Shown here: positions 1 through 8,978 of the stretch, piece by piece
Numbering within the stretch: the first letter of the stretch is position 1
How the letters are laid out: every line of letters starts with the position of its first letter
Source: Polynucleobacter sp. es-EL-1
GTDB lineage: Bacteria; Pseudomonadota; Gammaproteobacteria; Burkholderiales; Burkholderiaceae
Assembly (NCBI RefSeq): GCF_018687975.1
Contig: NZ_CP061310.1
Coordinates: 1,054,001-1,118,000 of the forward strand
Length of the DNA stretch: 64,000 bases
Direction: 5' to 3'
The notes under the pieces: generated by a model
The model's input: only the letters and a program-made list of their open reading frames with translations
Told to the model about the DNA's origin: nothing
Database searches by the model: none
Made by a program: the position numbers and the translations under genes

Positions 1-221
1 AGATGTTTGCCCCCACCTTTCAGGCAAGCGCTATTGCACATGCCAATCAGGTGCTATTTGTCAAAGTAGACACTGAATCAGAACAGATGCTTGGGGCGCA
101 ATTTAACATTCGCTCAATTCCTACCCTTGCTGGCTTTAAGCATGGCAAGGAAGTGCATCGCGTCAGCGGGGCTCTACCCCCTGCCCAGCTAGAGCAGTTT
201 GTTAATCAATTGGCCATCTAA
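1..221 (+). CDS. Thioredoxin-family protein, C-terminal part (cut by window edge)
   Basis: The reading frame is already open at base 1, so this is the 3' end of a longer gene. The 72 visible residues have the second half of a thioredoxin fold: a strand with FVKVDTE, then the cis-proline loop SIPTLAGFKHGKEV, then the terminal helix. The first residues (KMFAPTFQ) fit what follows a WCGPC active site, which would lie just outside the window. The family reduces disulfides in the cytoplasm. Whether this is TrxA, TrxC or a thioredoxin-like protein cannot be told without the N-terminus. Confidence 0.85.
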   Translation, partial: MFAPTFQASAIAHANQVLFVKVDTESEQMLGAQFNIRSIPTLAGFKHGKEVHRVSGALPPAQLEQFVNQLAI

Positions 222-251
222 CCAGCTTATCCGCCAATAAATCAACCGCCC

Positions 252-437
252 TTACTTTTTAGCGGTATTAATACCTAAAATACTGTACGCCGGGCAATTG
301 CCAATCATTCCAGTGACTAAAGGAATGATTCCAATCCATGCCCAGGCACCAGTAATGCCAAAACCTGCTAAGCCCATCAACGTGACGCCAACGGTCATGC
401 GTACTACGCGATCAGTGTGTCCAATATTGCATTTCAT
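252..437 (-). CDS. DUF2892-type small inner-membrane protein
   Basis: A 61-residue protein with the pattern of the DUF2892 family: an N-terminal MKCNIGHTDRVVRM segment, then two hydrophobic stretches (about residues 16-30 and 34-48), and a conserved NCPAYSILGI end. Such proteins sit in the inner membrane, alone or fused to rhodanese domains. The function of the stand-alone form is unknown. It converges on the thioredoxin gene and lies just downstream of rlmB on the same strand. Confidence 0.75.
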   Translation of the reverse strand: MKCNIGHTDRVVRMTVGVTLMGLAGFGITGAWAWIGIIPLVTGMIGNCPAYSILGINTAKK

Positions 438-476
438 AATCAGCTCTCAGTAAATAAATTCAAAAGAAATAAAAAA

Positions 477-1241
477 TTAAGTGGATGATTTTTCGGTCTT
501 TAGTAAGCGCTGTCGCAACGCCTCATACAAGCATACGCCACTAGCAACAGAAACATTCAGGCTTTCCACAACTCCTTGCATGGGAATGCGCACTAACTTA
601 TCACATGTTTCTCGCGTTAAGCGACGCATACCCTCACCCTCTGCCCCCATCACAATACCAATGGGGCCAGTGAGATCGAGATCGTAAATAGACTTCTGCG
701 CTTCATCATCAGTACCAATCAACCACACTCCAGCATCTTGCATTTCTTTCATGCTGCGCACTAAATTCGTCACGGTAATAACCGGCATCACTTCAGAAGC
801 ACCACTAGAAACCTTGCTTACAGTAGCATTAATCGATGCTGAGCGATCTTTAGGAATCACAACCGCATCAACTCCAGCGCCATCTGCTACCCGCAAACAT
901 GCTCCAAAATTATGGGGATCGGTAACACCATCAAGCACTAGGAACATCACTTTATCTTGACTACCCTGTGCATCCTCTACCACTTCAGTAATAGTTCGCG
1001 CTACGGTCATCTTCTCAGCCAAAGCAACTACACCTTGATGGCGATCGTGTCCCGTTAATTTATGTAGGCGCTCCGCATCAGCAGCATGCAATCGCTCACC
1101 TAGAATCTCTTCTGCCTGCTTTAAAAAATCACCCATACGGCGGTCACGTCGGCTAGGATCAAAATAGACTGACTTCAGGCTGTCGGGATCAACCCTTAAG
1201 CGCGCCTGTACTGCATGAAAACCGACTAATATTTGCTTCAT
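477..1241 (-). CDS. rlmB: 23S rRNA (guanosine-2251-2'-O)-methyltransferase RlmB
   Basis: A SpoU/TrmH-class methyltransferase of 254 residues, the usual length of RlmB. The N-terminal substrate-binding part (VGFHAVQARL) is followed by the SPOUT knot motifs: DGVTDPHNFGACLR (about residue 104), VMGAEGEGM (motif 2) and a C-terminal SLNVSVASGVCLYEALRQR (motif 3). The family methylates the ribose of G2251 in the peptidyl-transferase P loop of 23S rRNA. It lies 17 bp downstream of rnr on the same strand, the rnr-rlmB order seen in many proteobacteria, so co-transcription is likely. Confidence 0.95.
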   Translation of the reverse strand: MKQILVGFHAVQARLRVDPDSLKSVYFDPSRRDRRMGDFLKQAEEILGERLHAADAERLHKLTGHDRHQGVVALAEKMTVARTITEVVEDAQGSQDKVMFLVLDGVTDPHNFGACLRVADGAGVDAVVIPKDRSASINATVSKVSSGASEVMPVITVTNLVRSMKEMQDAGVWLIGTDDEAQKSIYDLDLTGPIGIVMGAEGEGMRRLTRETCDKLVRIPMQGVVESLNVSVASGVCLYEALRQRLLKTEKSST

Positions 1242-1258
1242 TTTTACTTGATCTCGAA

Positions 1259-3652
1259 TTATTTACGACGCGCTTTAGTGGTTCGCACTGGAGGCTTAGT
1301 TCCAGCTGGTTTTCCAGTAGGCCGATTTGGCTTACCTGATTTAGCAACCTTACTTGCAGTTCGCCCCGCTTTACTTTTAGATTGATTGGCGCCTAAATTA
1401 CCAGCTGACTTAGCGGCATTGACATTCACTCCAGCATGCTTTTGCGGCTCTTTACTACTGGTACGGCCTTTTTTAGGGGCAGCCTTTTTATTCGGTCGAC
1501 CAGTGTCACTGGCTAGAATAATTTGGCGACGGTTAGTAGTGCCACCTGGCTCTAGCCCAACCGATTTAACTAGGCTAAATTCAATCTTACGAGCATCCAG
1601 ATCAACACGGCTTACCAATACATGAACCCGATCACCTAAGCGATAGCGAATACCTGTTCTCTCGCCACGCAACTCCTGACGCGCTTCATCATATTGAAAA
1701 TAATCTCCGCCCAGTTCAGTGACGTGAATCATTCCTTCAACAAACAAACTCTCGAGCTGCACAAATAAACCAAAGCTAGCTACGCCAGTAACGGTTCCAG
1801 CGTACTCCTGACCCAGATGGTCACGCATGTAATAGCATTTGAGCCAAGCTTCCACATCACGTGAAGCCTCATCGGCACGGCGCTCATTTGAAGAACAATG
1901 GACACCAAGTTGACCCCAAATCGGGAGTGCAGCATTGGCACCTTTAGCTAAACGGGTGCCCTTGGCGCTCGCGTCCTTAGCATCTTGGTGTGATTTTTTA
2001 GCATTGACTGCATTCTCACGACCCTTACCCTTGCGAGGCAAAGTTAGATTTAGAGGCACCTTTGGCGGCAAGACAGGCGCATAAGGCTTTTTCGCCAAGA
2101 TTGCCTTAATTACCCGATGCGTTAATAGATCAGGGTAGCGACGAATTGGGCTAGTGAAATGCGAATAAGCCGGATAAGCTAAACCGAAATGGCCTTCATT
2201 GTCGGGCTGATACATCGCCTGCTGCATTGCTCTGAGAACCACGGATTGCAGTATATTGGCATCAGGACGGTCTTTGATTTCACGCATGAGCTTGGCAAAA
2301 TCCTTGGGCTTTGGTTTTTCACCGCCGCCAAGAGATAGCCCTGAAGTACGAAGTACTTGACGCAAGGTTACTAACTTTTCCTCAGAAGGCTCACCATGGA
2401 CACGATACAAACTCAAGTGCTTATTTTGCTCAATAAAATCGGCTGCGCACACATTGGCCGTCAACATGCACTCTTCAATTAAACGATGGGCATCGTTACG
2501 CAAGCGTGGTTCAATTCGTAAAATCTTGCCAAGCTCGTTACTGATAATTTGGGTTTCAGTAGTTTCAAACTCAATCGCCCCGCGCTTATGACGAGCTTCA
2601 AGCAGAATTTTGTACAAGGAATATAAATTGGTTAATAGCGGACGGAACTGGGCAAAACGGGTTGCCTCAGGGCCTTTGCTATTAGACAGAATTTCCCAAA
2701 CAGTGTCGTAGGTAAAACGCTGTGCAGAATGCATCACCGCTGGATAGAACTGATAGGCAAGCACTACGCCGTTAGCATCCACCACAGAGTCGCAGACCAT
2801 ACAGAGGCGATCAACCCCTGGATTTAAAGAGCAGAGACCATTGGATATCTTCTCTGGCAGCATTGGTATTACCCTTCTCGGGAAATACACGGAAGTAGCG
2901 CGTAGTAAGCCTTCATCGTCGAGTGGTTGACCTGGCTTGACGTAATGGGATACATCGGCAATCGCCACGATCAAGCGCCAAGCTTTGCTCTTGCCATACA
3001 TCACCGGCTCACAATAGACTGCATCATCAAAGTCGCGTGCATCAGCACCATCAATTGTGACAAGCGGTACATCTCTCAGATCAACACGACCCTCAAGATC
3101 AGACTGCTGAACGGTATCTGGCAGCGCATTCGCTTCTTTTTTAACAGCTGCTGAGAACTCATGGGGAACGCCATACTTACGGACAGCGATTTCAATTTCC
3201 ATGCCAGGATCATCAATCTCACCAAGCACTTCAACTACTCTGCCGACCGCCTGACGATAACTATCAGGGTAGTCAATAATTTCAACACTGACTACCTGCC
3301 CTAATTTAGCGTTGCCCTGCCCTTTAGGTGGAATCAAAATATCGTGACCAATACGCTTATCTTCTGGCGCAACAATCAAAACACCGTTCTCGTTTAAGAG
3401 GCGACCAATAACAACTTTATTAGCATGTAAAACGACGTCAACGATTTGACCTTCAGGTCTTCCACGTCGATCTGTTCCTAATACTCTGACATTGACTCTG
3501 TCACCATGCATGACGCGTGACATTTCTCTCTCTGAAAGAAAAATATCTTCACCGCCATCATCTGGGATCACAAATCCAAATCCATCTCGGTGACCCTGGA
3601 CTGTACCTAGTCGGTCAGCCTCTCGTGGCACCAAGTCTTTTGCTTTACGCAT
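1259..3652 (-). CDS. rnr: Ribonuclease R
   Basis: A 797-residue RNB-family 3'-5' exoribonuclease. Visible in order are N-terminal cold-shock/OB domains, the RNB catalytic domain with DARDFDDAVYCE (metal-binding aspartates, about residue 204), the HFTSPIRRYPDL motif, an S1 domain (EYAGTVTGVASFGLFVQL), and a lysine-rich tail. RNase R degrades structured RNA and works in rRNA and tmRNA quality control. Between the RRYPDL motif and the HCSSNERRADEA helix there is a basic linker of about 70 residues (from LPPKVPLNL), which looks longer than in the enterobacterial enzyme. It precedes rlmB. Confidence 0.95.
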   Translation of the reverse strand: MRKAKDLVPREADRLGTVQGHRDGFGFVIPDDGGEDIFLSEREMSRVMHGDRVNVRVLGTDRRGRPEGQIVDVVLHANKVVIGRLLNENGVLIVAPEDKRIGHDILIPPKGQGNAKLGQVVSVEIIDYPDSYRQAVGRVVEVLGEIDDPGMEIEIAVRKYGVPHEFSAAVKKEANALPDTVQQSDLEGRVDLRDVPLVTIDGADARDFDDAVYCEPVMYGKSKAWRLIVAIADVSHYVKPGQPLDDEGLLRATSVYFPRRVIPMLPEKISNGLCSLNPGVDRLCMVCDSVVDANGVVLAYQFYPAVMHSAQRFTYDTVWEILSNSKGPEATRFAQFRPLLTNLYSLYKILLEARHKRGAIEFETTETQIISNELGKILRIEPRLRNDAHRLIEECMLTANVCAADFIEQNKHLSLYRVHGEPSEEKLVTLRQVLRTSGLSLGGGEKPKPKDFAKLMREIKDRPDANILQSVVLRAMQQAMYQPDNEGHFGLAYPAYSHFTSPIRRYPDLLTHRVIKAILAKKPYAPVLPPKVPLNLTLPRKGKGRENAVNAKKSHQDAKDASAKGTRLAKGANAALPIWGQLGVHCSSNERRADEASRDVEAWLKCYYMRDHLGQEYAGTVTGVASFGLFVQLESLFVEGMIHVTELGGDYFQYDEARQELRGERTGIRYRLGDRVHVLVSRVDLDARKIEFSLVKSVGLEPGGTTNRRQIILASDTGRPNKKAAPKKGRTSSKEPQKHAGVNVNAAKSAGNLGANQSKSKAGRTASKVAKSGKPNRPTGKPAGTKPPVRTTKARRK

Positions 3653-3781
3653 TTAATTCCTTCGGCAATACTTGCCTTATATATCAATAATTACAATTTA
3701 TTAGGCTACTGTATCAAACCACTAGGTCTGAAGGGAAAAAGCCGAACGGGGTTGGAAAAGAGGCCAATAGGCACATACCTT

Positions 3782-3787
3782 TATAAT
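3782..3787 (+). promoter_or_regulatory. Probable -10 box of the tRNA-Leu gene
   Basis: A perfect TATAAT lies 8 bp before the first base of the tRNA gene, which places the start at or next to the mature 5' end. No good -35 hexamer is seen at the standard distance. Confidence 0.55.
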
Positions 3788-3795
3788 AAGGCCAT

Positions 3796-3882
3796 GCCCA
3801 GGTGGCGAAATTGGTAGACGCACCAGCTTCAGGTGCTGGCGATCGTAAGGTTGTGGGGGTTCGAGTCCCTTCCTGGGCACCA
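3796..3882 (+). tRNA. tRNA-Leu (anticodon CAG)
   Basis: An 87-nt class II tRNA. The acceptor stem GCCCAGG pairs with CCTGGGC, followed by A and an encoded CCA. The D arm is GGCGAAATTGGTAGACGC. The anticodon stem CCAGC/GCTGG encloses the loop TTCAGGT, so the anticodon is CAG. A long variable arm and the TTCGAGT T-loop follow. It decodes CUG. It lies alone between the divergent rnr and the exported-protein block. Confidence 0.95.
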
Positions 3883-4247
3883 TCTATTCTTATGTATGAT
3901 CCGCCACACCCTGATTATACAGGCCGTCAGGGTTAATGCAATCTCGGTGTGCTTAGCTTTGAACCCAAATGAAGCCACCAAATATCCGGATTTACCCCCT
4001 CTTAAGCGGACAATAAATCCGGGTATCAATAAAAATTCAGCTAGTGCCTTTTACCATTTCTGAACTCTCAGGGGGTAACCCGAGACTTCAAGTTCACGCA
4101 GTTTTAAATAAACGGCTTTCTACCCTCTTTAGCTGCCAAAAAGTCGAGACAAAAGCCCAGATATAAGCATGGGATCCAATGATTCACGTACTGAAAAAGA
4201 TATTATTACCTCAGCAAGTCAATCATTGGTTGCAAATTTTTTTAGAA
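3883..4247. other. Intergenic stretch after tRNA-Leu
   Basis: About 365 bp with no convincing gene. A short hairpin (CCCTGA at 3909-3914 with TCAGGG at 3927-3932) lies 27 bp after the tRNA and could be a weak terminator, but no T-run follows it. Open frames crossing here overlap the tRNA or lack a ribosome-binding site. Confidence 0.4.
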
Positions 4248-4919
4248 TCATTTATTCGCATCGTTCGTCTTGCGCATCTCGGCACCTTCAATTTTCTTTT
4301 CGGCGGGAACACCGCTCATGACGCGCGTCCGGTCATTATTTTTTATCATTTCTGCCCCATTGATTATGGGCCTAGGCATTTCAATGGGCGGCATTGGCGG
4401 CGGCGATACACCAACACCTACGGGGGCTTTCACATTGCTCCCGGACATGGGGGACAAAGGTGGTACTGCATTTCCACCACTACCGCCCGTACCCACCATA
4501 AATGCTCGTCCACCAGTACCACCATTTCCACCAGCGCCTCCAGCTCCACCATTACCACCAGTAGCACCAACACTAGCTGGACCTTTTGCATCATTCGCGG
4601 GTAATGGACCTACACCGCTATAGCTAGCTGGCGCAGAACCTGCAGTGCTTGTTGTTGGGAAGTACCAGTCATTCGTACCCTGACTTCCCCCCACTTTCTG
4701 TTGAGATGCTGGCGGCGGAATAACTAGCGCTGGCATGACAGGCTGATGAGCGCCCTCTGCAGGTCTTTGCATTGCTGGTTGAGGCATAGATGGTGTTGCT
4801 GCACGAGGCATTTCCGCTCTTACTGTTGGGGGCGGCAGACCAACAGAGGGTACTGATGGCTGAGCATAAGTAGATGACGCTATTAGGCTCAATGAAGTGA
4901 TGAAGAGTTTTGATCTCAT
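4248..4919 (-). CDS. Exported proline- and glycine-rich protein
   Basis: A 223-residue protein, not recognised. A signal peptide is clear (MRSKLFITSLSLIASSTYAQP, cut after AYA-like TYA). The mature part starts with the proline-rich motif VGLPPPTVRAEMP, has a central glycine-asparagine stretch of GGN/GGT/GGA units (about residues 120-155), a second PPP segment, and a charged end. It is the last gene of a three-gene run: its start overlaps the stop of the preceding exported protein by 4 bp, downstream of a TolC-type gene. The run suggests a cell-envelope or secreted product. The opposite-strand frames here are shadows of the repeats. Confidence 0.75.
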   Translation of the reverse strand: MRSKLFITSLSLIASSTYAQPSVPSVGLPPPTVRAEMPRAATPSMPQPAMQRPAEGAHQPVMPALVIPPPASQQKVGGSQGTNDWYFPTTSTAGSAPASYSGVGPLPANDAKGPASVGATGGNGGAGGAGGNGGTGGRAFMVGTGGSGGNAVPPLSPMSGSNVKAPVGVGVSPPPMPPIEMPRPIINGAEMIKNNDRTRVMSGVPAEKKIEGAEMRKTNDANK

Positions 4920-5437
4920 TTGCTTACCCTTGGTTGTAATTCATTGTTACTTTGTTTAATCACATTTGGCAGCAAACCCGTTTGGGATTCATTGGCGGAT
5001 TTAATAAATACCATGCCCTGCGTTTGACTCTTCGCAATCTTTGAAGCAAATGGATCCGATGCAACTCTATTAAGCAGGGCATTGCCACCATTTGTTTCCA
5101 ATAAATGTTTTGCCATTGCATCAAGGGAGGTGGTAGCTCCACTACCAGGCAAAGAGCTTTGTGGATTAAAAGTCATGTAACCGTTTGAATTGACATTATT
5201 TTCATACTGCTGTTGCAAGAGGATATTGTTACGCACCAAGACAGACTGATTCGACCCAGGGTTTAAGAGCGAAAACTGATTATGGGGTGAGCCCATGGCC
5301 TCCTGGGCAATAGACCCCCTCTGTCCTGGCCTTACGTCTGGCCTGATATCTGGGCGATTTCTATCGACTAGCGGGCTCGCATAACTATTTGATGAGAGCA
5401 GTGCGAGTATCAGAATTTGGGTAAGGATATTTCTCAT
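4916..5437 (-). CDS. Exported protein of unknown function
   Basis: 173 residues, not recognised. The N-terminus is a signal peptide (MRNILTQILILALLSSNSYASP). The mature part is rich in Asn, Ser and Gln with no cysteine and no evident catalytic motif. Its start overlaps the end of the TolC-family gene by 4 bp and its end overlaps the next exported gene by 4 bp, so the three are very likely one translationally coupled operon. Confidence 0.75.
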   Translation of the reverse strand: MRNILTQILILALLSSNSYASPLVDRNRPDIRPDVRPGQRGSIAQEAMGSPHNQFSLLNPGSNQSVLVRNNILLQQQYENNVNSNGYMTFNPQSSLPGSGATTSLDAMAKHLLETNGGNALLNRVASDPFASKIAKSQTQGMVFIKSANESQTGLLPNVIKQSNNELQPRVSK

Positions 5438-6660
5438 AGTGGAGGCGCACTGTAGTTTCCAGATTGACGCAAAACATTCACGAGTGCCTTCACATGATTT
5501 GTCTGGGCATCAATTAAAGCCCCCTCCTTATCGCGTACATCCATAATGCCCTTTACACTCGATTGATCAGCAGTTTTTGAAACGCTATTCAAACCATCAT
5601 TTGCCTGAGCCAATATTTGCTTTGCGGACTCGTACTGCAACAAGGCCTGCATGACTTGTACACGAACCTGCTCCTTGAGATCACGTAACTGTAGTTCAAG
5701 ACCCAGCTTTTGATTAGAGGCCTGAACAATATCGGCATTCTGTAAAAAGTTATTCACTGGGAAAGGTATTTGTATACCAGCAGAATAGCCGCTTTGTGGG
5801 GCATAGGTATAACCGCCCGAGTCGTACTGCGGTGTTGCAGTGTATGAAACATAAGGCATTACATCCCAATTGCGATTAGCTTTGGTCATGTTAATATTTT
5901 TCTCAGCTGAGTTCATAGCTGCCTGCAAGACTAATATGTCAGAACGACTCATAAGCGCTTGATTGATTTGCTTATCTGGCTCAAAGGCCTGTGGACGTAC
6001 ATTTAAGTTACCAATAGGCAGTGGAAGATTTTTTAAAGCGCCGCCGGTATAGTTCAAAAGACTCAAGGAGGTAAATTGCAAATCTTTAGCACTTGCGTTT
6101 TCGTAATAACTTAAAAATTGAGTCGAGTCTTTGGTTTGCGCATTTACTGGCAGTGTAGATATTCTTTTTGCTGCTCTAGCGTAAGAGTTAAACAGCAAAC
6201 GATTTCTTAAGGCATCGATATAACCCAGCGTGGCAATAGTTTGAACATCTGCTTCGGTAGCCAGGTAATCGGTTTCACTTCTGCCAATTTCTGCATCACC
6301 ATACTCAGATCTAGCAGCCCTTTTGCCCCAACCTTCGAGATTGAAATTGACTCCATAGGTATTAGATGTTGGACTGGTGTATGGGGTGTAAGGAACCTGC
6401 TGATAAAAAGTTCCCTTTGTATAACTGATAATAGGTCTAAATTGATAAAGGGCCAATGAATCTTTAATTGCGGCAGCAGTTTCTTTACTAAGCCTTCTAT
6501 TGCCAATAATTGCATTATTTTCTTTAACAACTTGCAGATATTGCGCTAAAGGAATGGGGGTGTATTCATTTAGCCCAGAAACTGACGATTGGGCAAAAGA
6601 AAAGCTAGCAAATACAGCGAGGCCAAGAGTGGCTAACAAACGAATTAATGGTTTGCACAT
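5434..6660 (-). CDS. TolC-family outer-membrane protein
   Basis: 408 residues with a signal peptide (cut near SFAQS). The body has the long alpha-helical, coiled-coil-prone segments of the outer-membrane efflux family. In the C-terminal half NVRPQAFEPDKQINQAL, SRSDILVLQAAMNSAEKN and a GYSAGIQIPFPVNNF strand match the second TolC repeat. TolC proteins form trimeric channels through the outer membrane and periplasm. No inner-membrane transporter or periplasmic adaptor is beside it. Instead two small exported proteins follow with 4-bp overlaps, which suggests a dedicated envelope role. The protein is shorter than many TolC homologues. Confidence 0.85.
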   Translation of the reverse strand: MCKPLIRLLATLGLAVFASFSFAQSSVSGLNEYTPIPLAQYLQVVKENNAIIGNRRLSKETAAAIKDSLALYQFRPIISYTKGTFYQQVPYTPYTSPTSNTYGVNFNLEGWGKRAARSEYGDAEIGRSETDYLATEADVQTIATLGYIDALRNRLLFNSYARAAKRISTLPVNAQTKDSTQFLSYYENASAKDLQFTSLSLLNYTGGALKNLPLPIGNLNVRPQAFEPDKQINQALMSRSDILVLQAAMNSAEKNINMTKANRNWDVMPYVSYTATPQYDSGGYTYAPQSGYSAGIQIPFPVNNFLQNADIVQASNQKLGLELQLRDLKEQVRVQVMQALLQYESAKQILAQANDGLNSVSKTADQSSVKGIMDVRDKEGALIDAQTNHVKALVNVLRQSGNYSAPPL

Positions 6661-7069
6661 AAATCTGCATATTTAAACGAATTAGGAATAAGTCCATTAT
6701 CACGCATGGCTGACAATCGGCTATAGCCCATTACCCGAAGAGCATTTGGGGGGCGATTATGAGGATTTGCTGGGGATGCAAGCTACATTAGATTGAGGTC
6801 TGGTCAAAGCTTAAGACCTGCCCCGAGCCTATGAGGTCTAATCTGCATGATTAGATTAATCACTTCTTAGGGTTGTGGCCCATTCCTCTGGAAGATAGCC
6901 CGTTGCAGGTGGATGCGCGTTAACTTGCCTAGGTATGCCAGGAATAAAACTCTTCACTGTCAGGAAGATTTTTGTAGGGTCGATTCGATTGAGCCGCGAG
7001 AAGAAGAGGCACCAAGCCAATAACTAACAATAGTGATTTGAGCCTGATTTACGTGCCTCTTGTTATGGA
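6661..7069. other. Intergenic stretch with a doubtful small frame
   Basis: About 410 bp between two exported-protein genes. The only frame of note is on the minus strand from a TTG at 7020 to a TAA at 6856 (54 residues, ending PPATGYLPEEWATTLRSD). Its amino-acid composition looks protein-like, but it has no ATG or clear ribosome-binding site. It might be a remnant of an exported protein. Nothing else is seen. Confidence 0.3.
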
Positions 7070-7546
7070 TTATCTGCCGACATTTGGGTTCTGTGGTCCA
7101 GGCCCTACATTTGCCGCTGGAGTGCCTCTTTGTATTTGATGTTCTACTTTTGGCATGGGAGGCACTTGGTGAGGATCCAATGAGCGAATGGCTGGCGGAT
7201 ACAAACCGACAGCAGGTTGCGGAATCGAAGACTGTCCCGGTTGACCGGGTATCTCTACGCGAATGGGTGGTGGCGGTATACCGACAGCAGATTTCGGAAT
7301 CGCAGTCGGGTTAGTGGCGCCATTAGGCGCTTGCGGATTAGCAGTCCCGCTCACAGGTGGCACTGGGCTTGACATGGTTGCATCAGGCTTTGGCGGAGTT
7401 GTCTTGTCTTTTGAATTACTGTCCTCCGCCCCCGCTCCATTACGCTCAGCCTGGTGAGCCTTAAAAAGAATGACTTCAGCCGCAGCCTGATTCGCCGCTA
7501 GAGCAAGCATTAAGCCAATCATTAATACCAGGGGTTTGAGTTTCAT
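7070..7546 (-). CDS. Exported proline-rich protein
   Basis: 158 residues, not recognised. A signal peptide (MKLKPLVLMIGLMLALAANQAAAE) leads to a proline-rich chain with no folded-domain signature. It has two copies of a motif, AVGIPPPPIRVEIP and AVGLYPPAIRSLDP, that also occurs as SVGLPPPTVRAEMP in the exported protein at 4248-4919. The two therefore look related and may serve the same envelope structure. It is separated from the TolC-type operon by about 400 bp. Confidence 0.7.
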   Translation of the reverse strand: MKLKPLVLMIGLMLALAANQAAAEVILFKAHQAERNGAGAEDSNSKDKTTPPKPDATMSSPVPPVSGTANPQAPNGATNPTAIPKSAVGIPPPPIRVEIPGQPGQSSIPQPAVGLYPPAIRSLDPHQVPPMPKVEHQIQRGTPAANVGPGPQNPNVGR

Positions 7547-7734
7547 GGTGATTATCTTTTAATGAGGTTGTGGGTAGATATGCTGAATATAACACCACTC
7601 CCCGCCCAGTCTTTCGCGATGCCATATGGGGTTATGTCTTTGGTCGTGGATCCTAGCGACGCATAGCAGTTGTCACACCGCCATTCTTCTATGGCTCGCC
7701 AAACAGCCTTTATGTCTCTTCTTCTGCCTGGCGT

Positions 7735-8232
7735 TTAAATTCCCATCGTTCGATGCAAGATCTTGGGTCTCATCTCATCCCAAAGGCTTTCGAACTCATC
7801 AGCTTTATCGGCAGAAAGTGTCACTGGATTGAATAAGCCGCCAAAGAAGATCGTCTTTTTAGGTGCCAAGATCTTTTCAAATTCACTCAGCCCAATTGGC
7901 TTGCCATCAACATCTCTGGTTAATTGAGCTGAGCATACGATTGCTTGATCATCATCTTGGTCAATCACGGCAAACTCAATGAGCTGATCTGCTTTTTCAA
8001 GAATCACTAAGGTCCCTCGTGCATAACAAACTGCATCATGCTCTTGAACGATAAAAGATAAAAACTGATCAACCTCATCCTCTTTCAGCGGTAAATGATC
8101 AATAAAGAAAAGATATTGACTGCCTTGTGCATTGACTAACGTAAACACCTTGGGAATCACCCCATGGCCAAGCGCTAAGTTACGGTAATACGCAGTGATT
8201 TCTACAGCGAGGTTTTCAGAAAAGAGATGCAT
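7735..8232 (-). CDS. Conserved-looking cytoplasmic protein of unknown function
   Basis: 165 residues, not recognised. There is no signal peptide or membrane segment. The composition is that of a globular alpha/beta protein (strands such as VFTLVNAQGSQYLFFIDHL and GTLVILEKADQLIEFAVI), and it is acidic overall. It stands alone, 41 bp downstream of the hydrolase gene on the same strand. Confidence 0.65.
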   Translation of the reverse strand: MHLFSENLAVEITAYYRNLALGHGVIPKVFTLVNAQGSQYLFFIDHLPLKEDEVDQFLSFIVQEHDAVCYARGTLVILEKADQLIEFAVIDQDDDQAIVCSAQLTRDVDGKPIGLSEFEKILAPKKTIFFGGLFNPVTLSADKADEFESLWDEMRPKILHRTMGI

Positions 8233-8273
8233 GAGGCTTTTTGTTCAGTATTTGTAAACTTGGTCAATAAAAA

Positions 8274-8978
8274 CTAAGCAATGTTCTTCTTTAAGAAATC
8301 CAAAGTTCGTTGCCAGGCTAGTTGGGCTGCAGCGGGATTGTATTGGAGAGGCGGCATGTTGCGCTGCTCCGACTTAGGATTAGCAAAAGCATGTTTAGCG
8401 TCGTAACGCTCAAAGTCATAATTGACTCCAGCTTGCTTGAGTTTTTCCTCGAGTTGATCAACCCCAGCAATTGAGAAGAATTCATCATGTAAAGCCCAGT
8501 GCGCCAACATTGGTTTTTTGATAGCGCTGGCATCCACATACTCTAATGGGGGGTAACCGTACCAAACAATGGTGCCATCACACTCAGGAACTAAGCCTGC
8601 AGATAGGACGGTTAATGCGCCACCCATACAAAAACCAGTCACTGCCACTTTTGCACTGCCAGTAGCTTTGAGATACTGAACTGCACCACGAATATCTTGA
8701 CTAGCGGCATCACCAAAGTTCAAACCATTCATTAAATGCTCTGCCTCATTGGCCTCCAGAGCCACCTTACCTCGATAGAGATCTGGTACTAAAGCGCGAT
8801 AGCCAGCTTCAGCCAAACGATTGGCCACTGCTTTTACTTCATCATCTAAGCCCCACCACTCTTGAATAACCACCACGCCAGGGGCATCCTTTGCATTTGC
8901 TGGCTCAACTAAATAGGCATTGACTGATTGTCCATCAGGTCTATTAAAAGTAATCATCACCGTTTCTTTTTCGATCAA
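8274..8978 (-). CDS. Dienelactone hydrolase family protein
   Basis: An alpha/beta hydrolase of up to 234 residues. The nucleophile elbow GFCMGGA carries the cysteine typical of dienelactone hydrolases. An acid residue follows in ALHDEFF and the catalytic histidine in AKHAFANP. GVVVIQEWWGL near the N-terminus forms the oxyanion region. Family members cleave cyclic esters or related substrates; the substrate here is unknown. The frame can start at TTG 8978, directly after the MFS stop, or at ATG 8957 (MITFNRPDG), which gives a more usual N-terminus. It is probably co-transcribed with the MFS gene. Confidence 0.88.
   Translation of the reverse strand: MIEKETVMITFNRPDGQSVNAYLVEPANAKDAPGVVVIQEWWGLDDEVKAVANRLAEAGYRALVPDLYRGKVALEANEAEHLMNGLNFGDAASQDIRGAVQYLKATGSAKVAVTGFCMGGALTVLSAGLVPECDGTIVWYGYPPLEYVDASAIKKPMLAHWALHDEFFSIAGVDQLEEKLKQAGVNYDFERYDAKHAFANPKSEQRNMPPLQYNPAAAQLAWQRTLDFLKKNIA

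Noticed and set aside
3829..4063. Frames over the tRNA-Leu 3' end on both strands
   Set aside because: They overlap the tRNA gene and have no ribosome-binding site or family resemblance.
4179..4623. Plus-strand frames of 117 and 141 codons
   Set aside because: They are antisense to the glycine-rich exported gene, whose minus-strand frame has a clear signal peptide and operon context.
7060..7457. Plus-strand frames within the proline-rich gene
   Set aside because: They arise from the repeated proline codons on the other strand; the minus-strand frame has a signal peptide.
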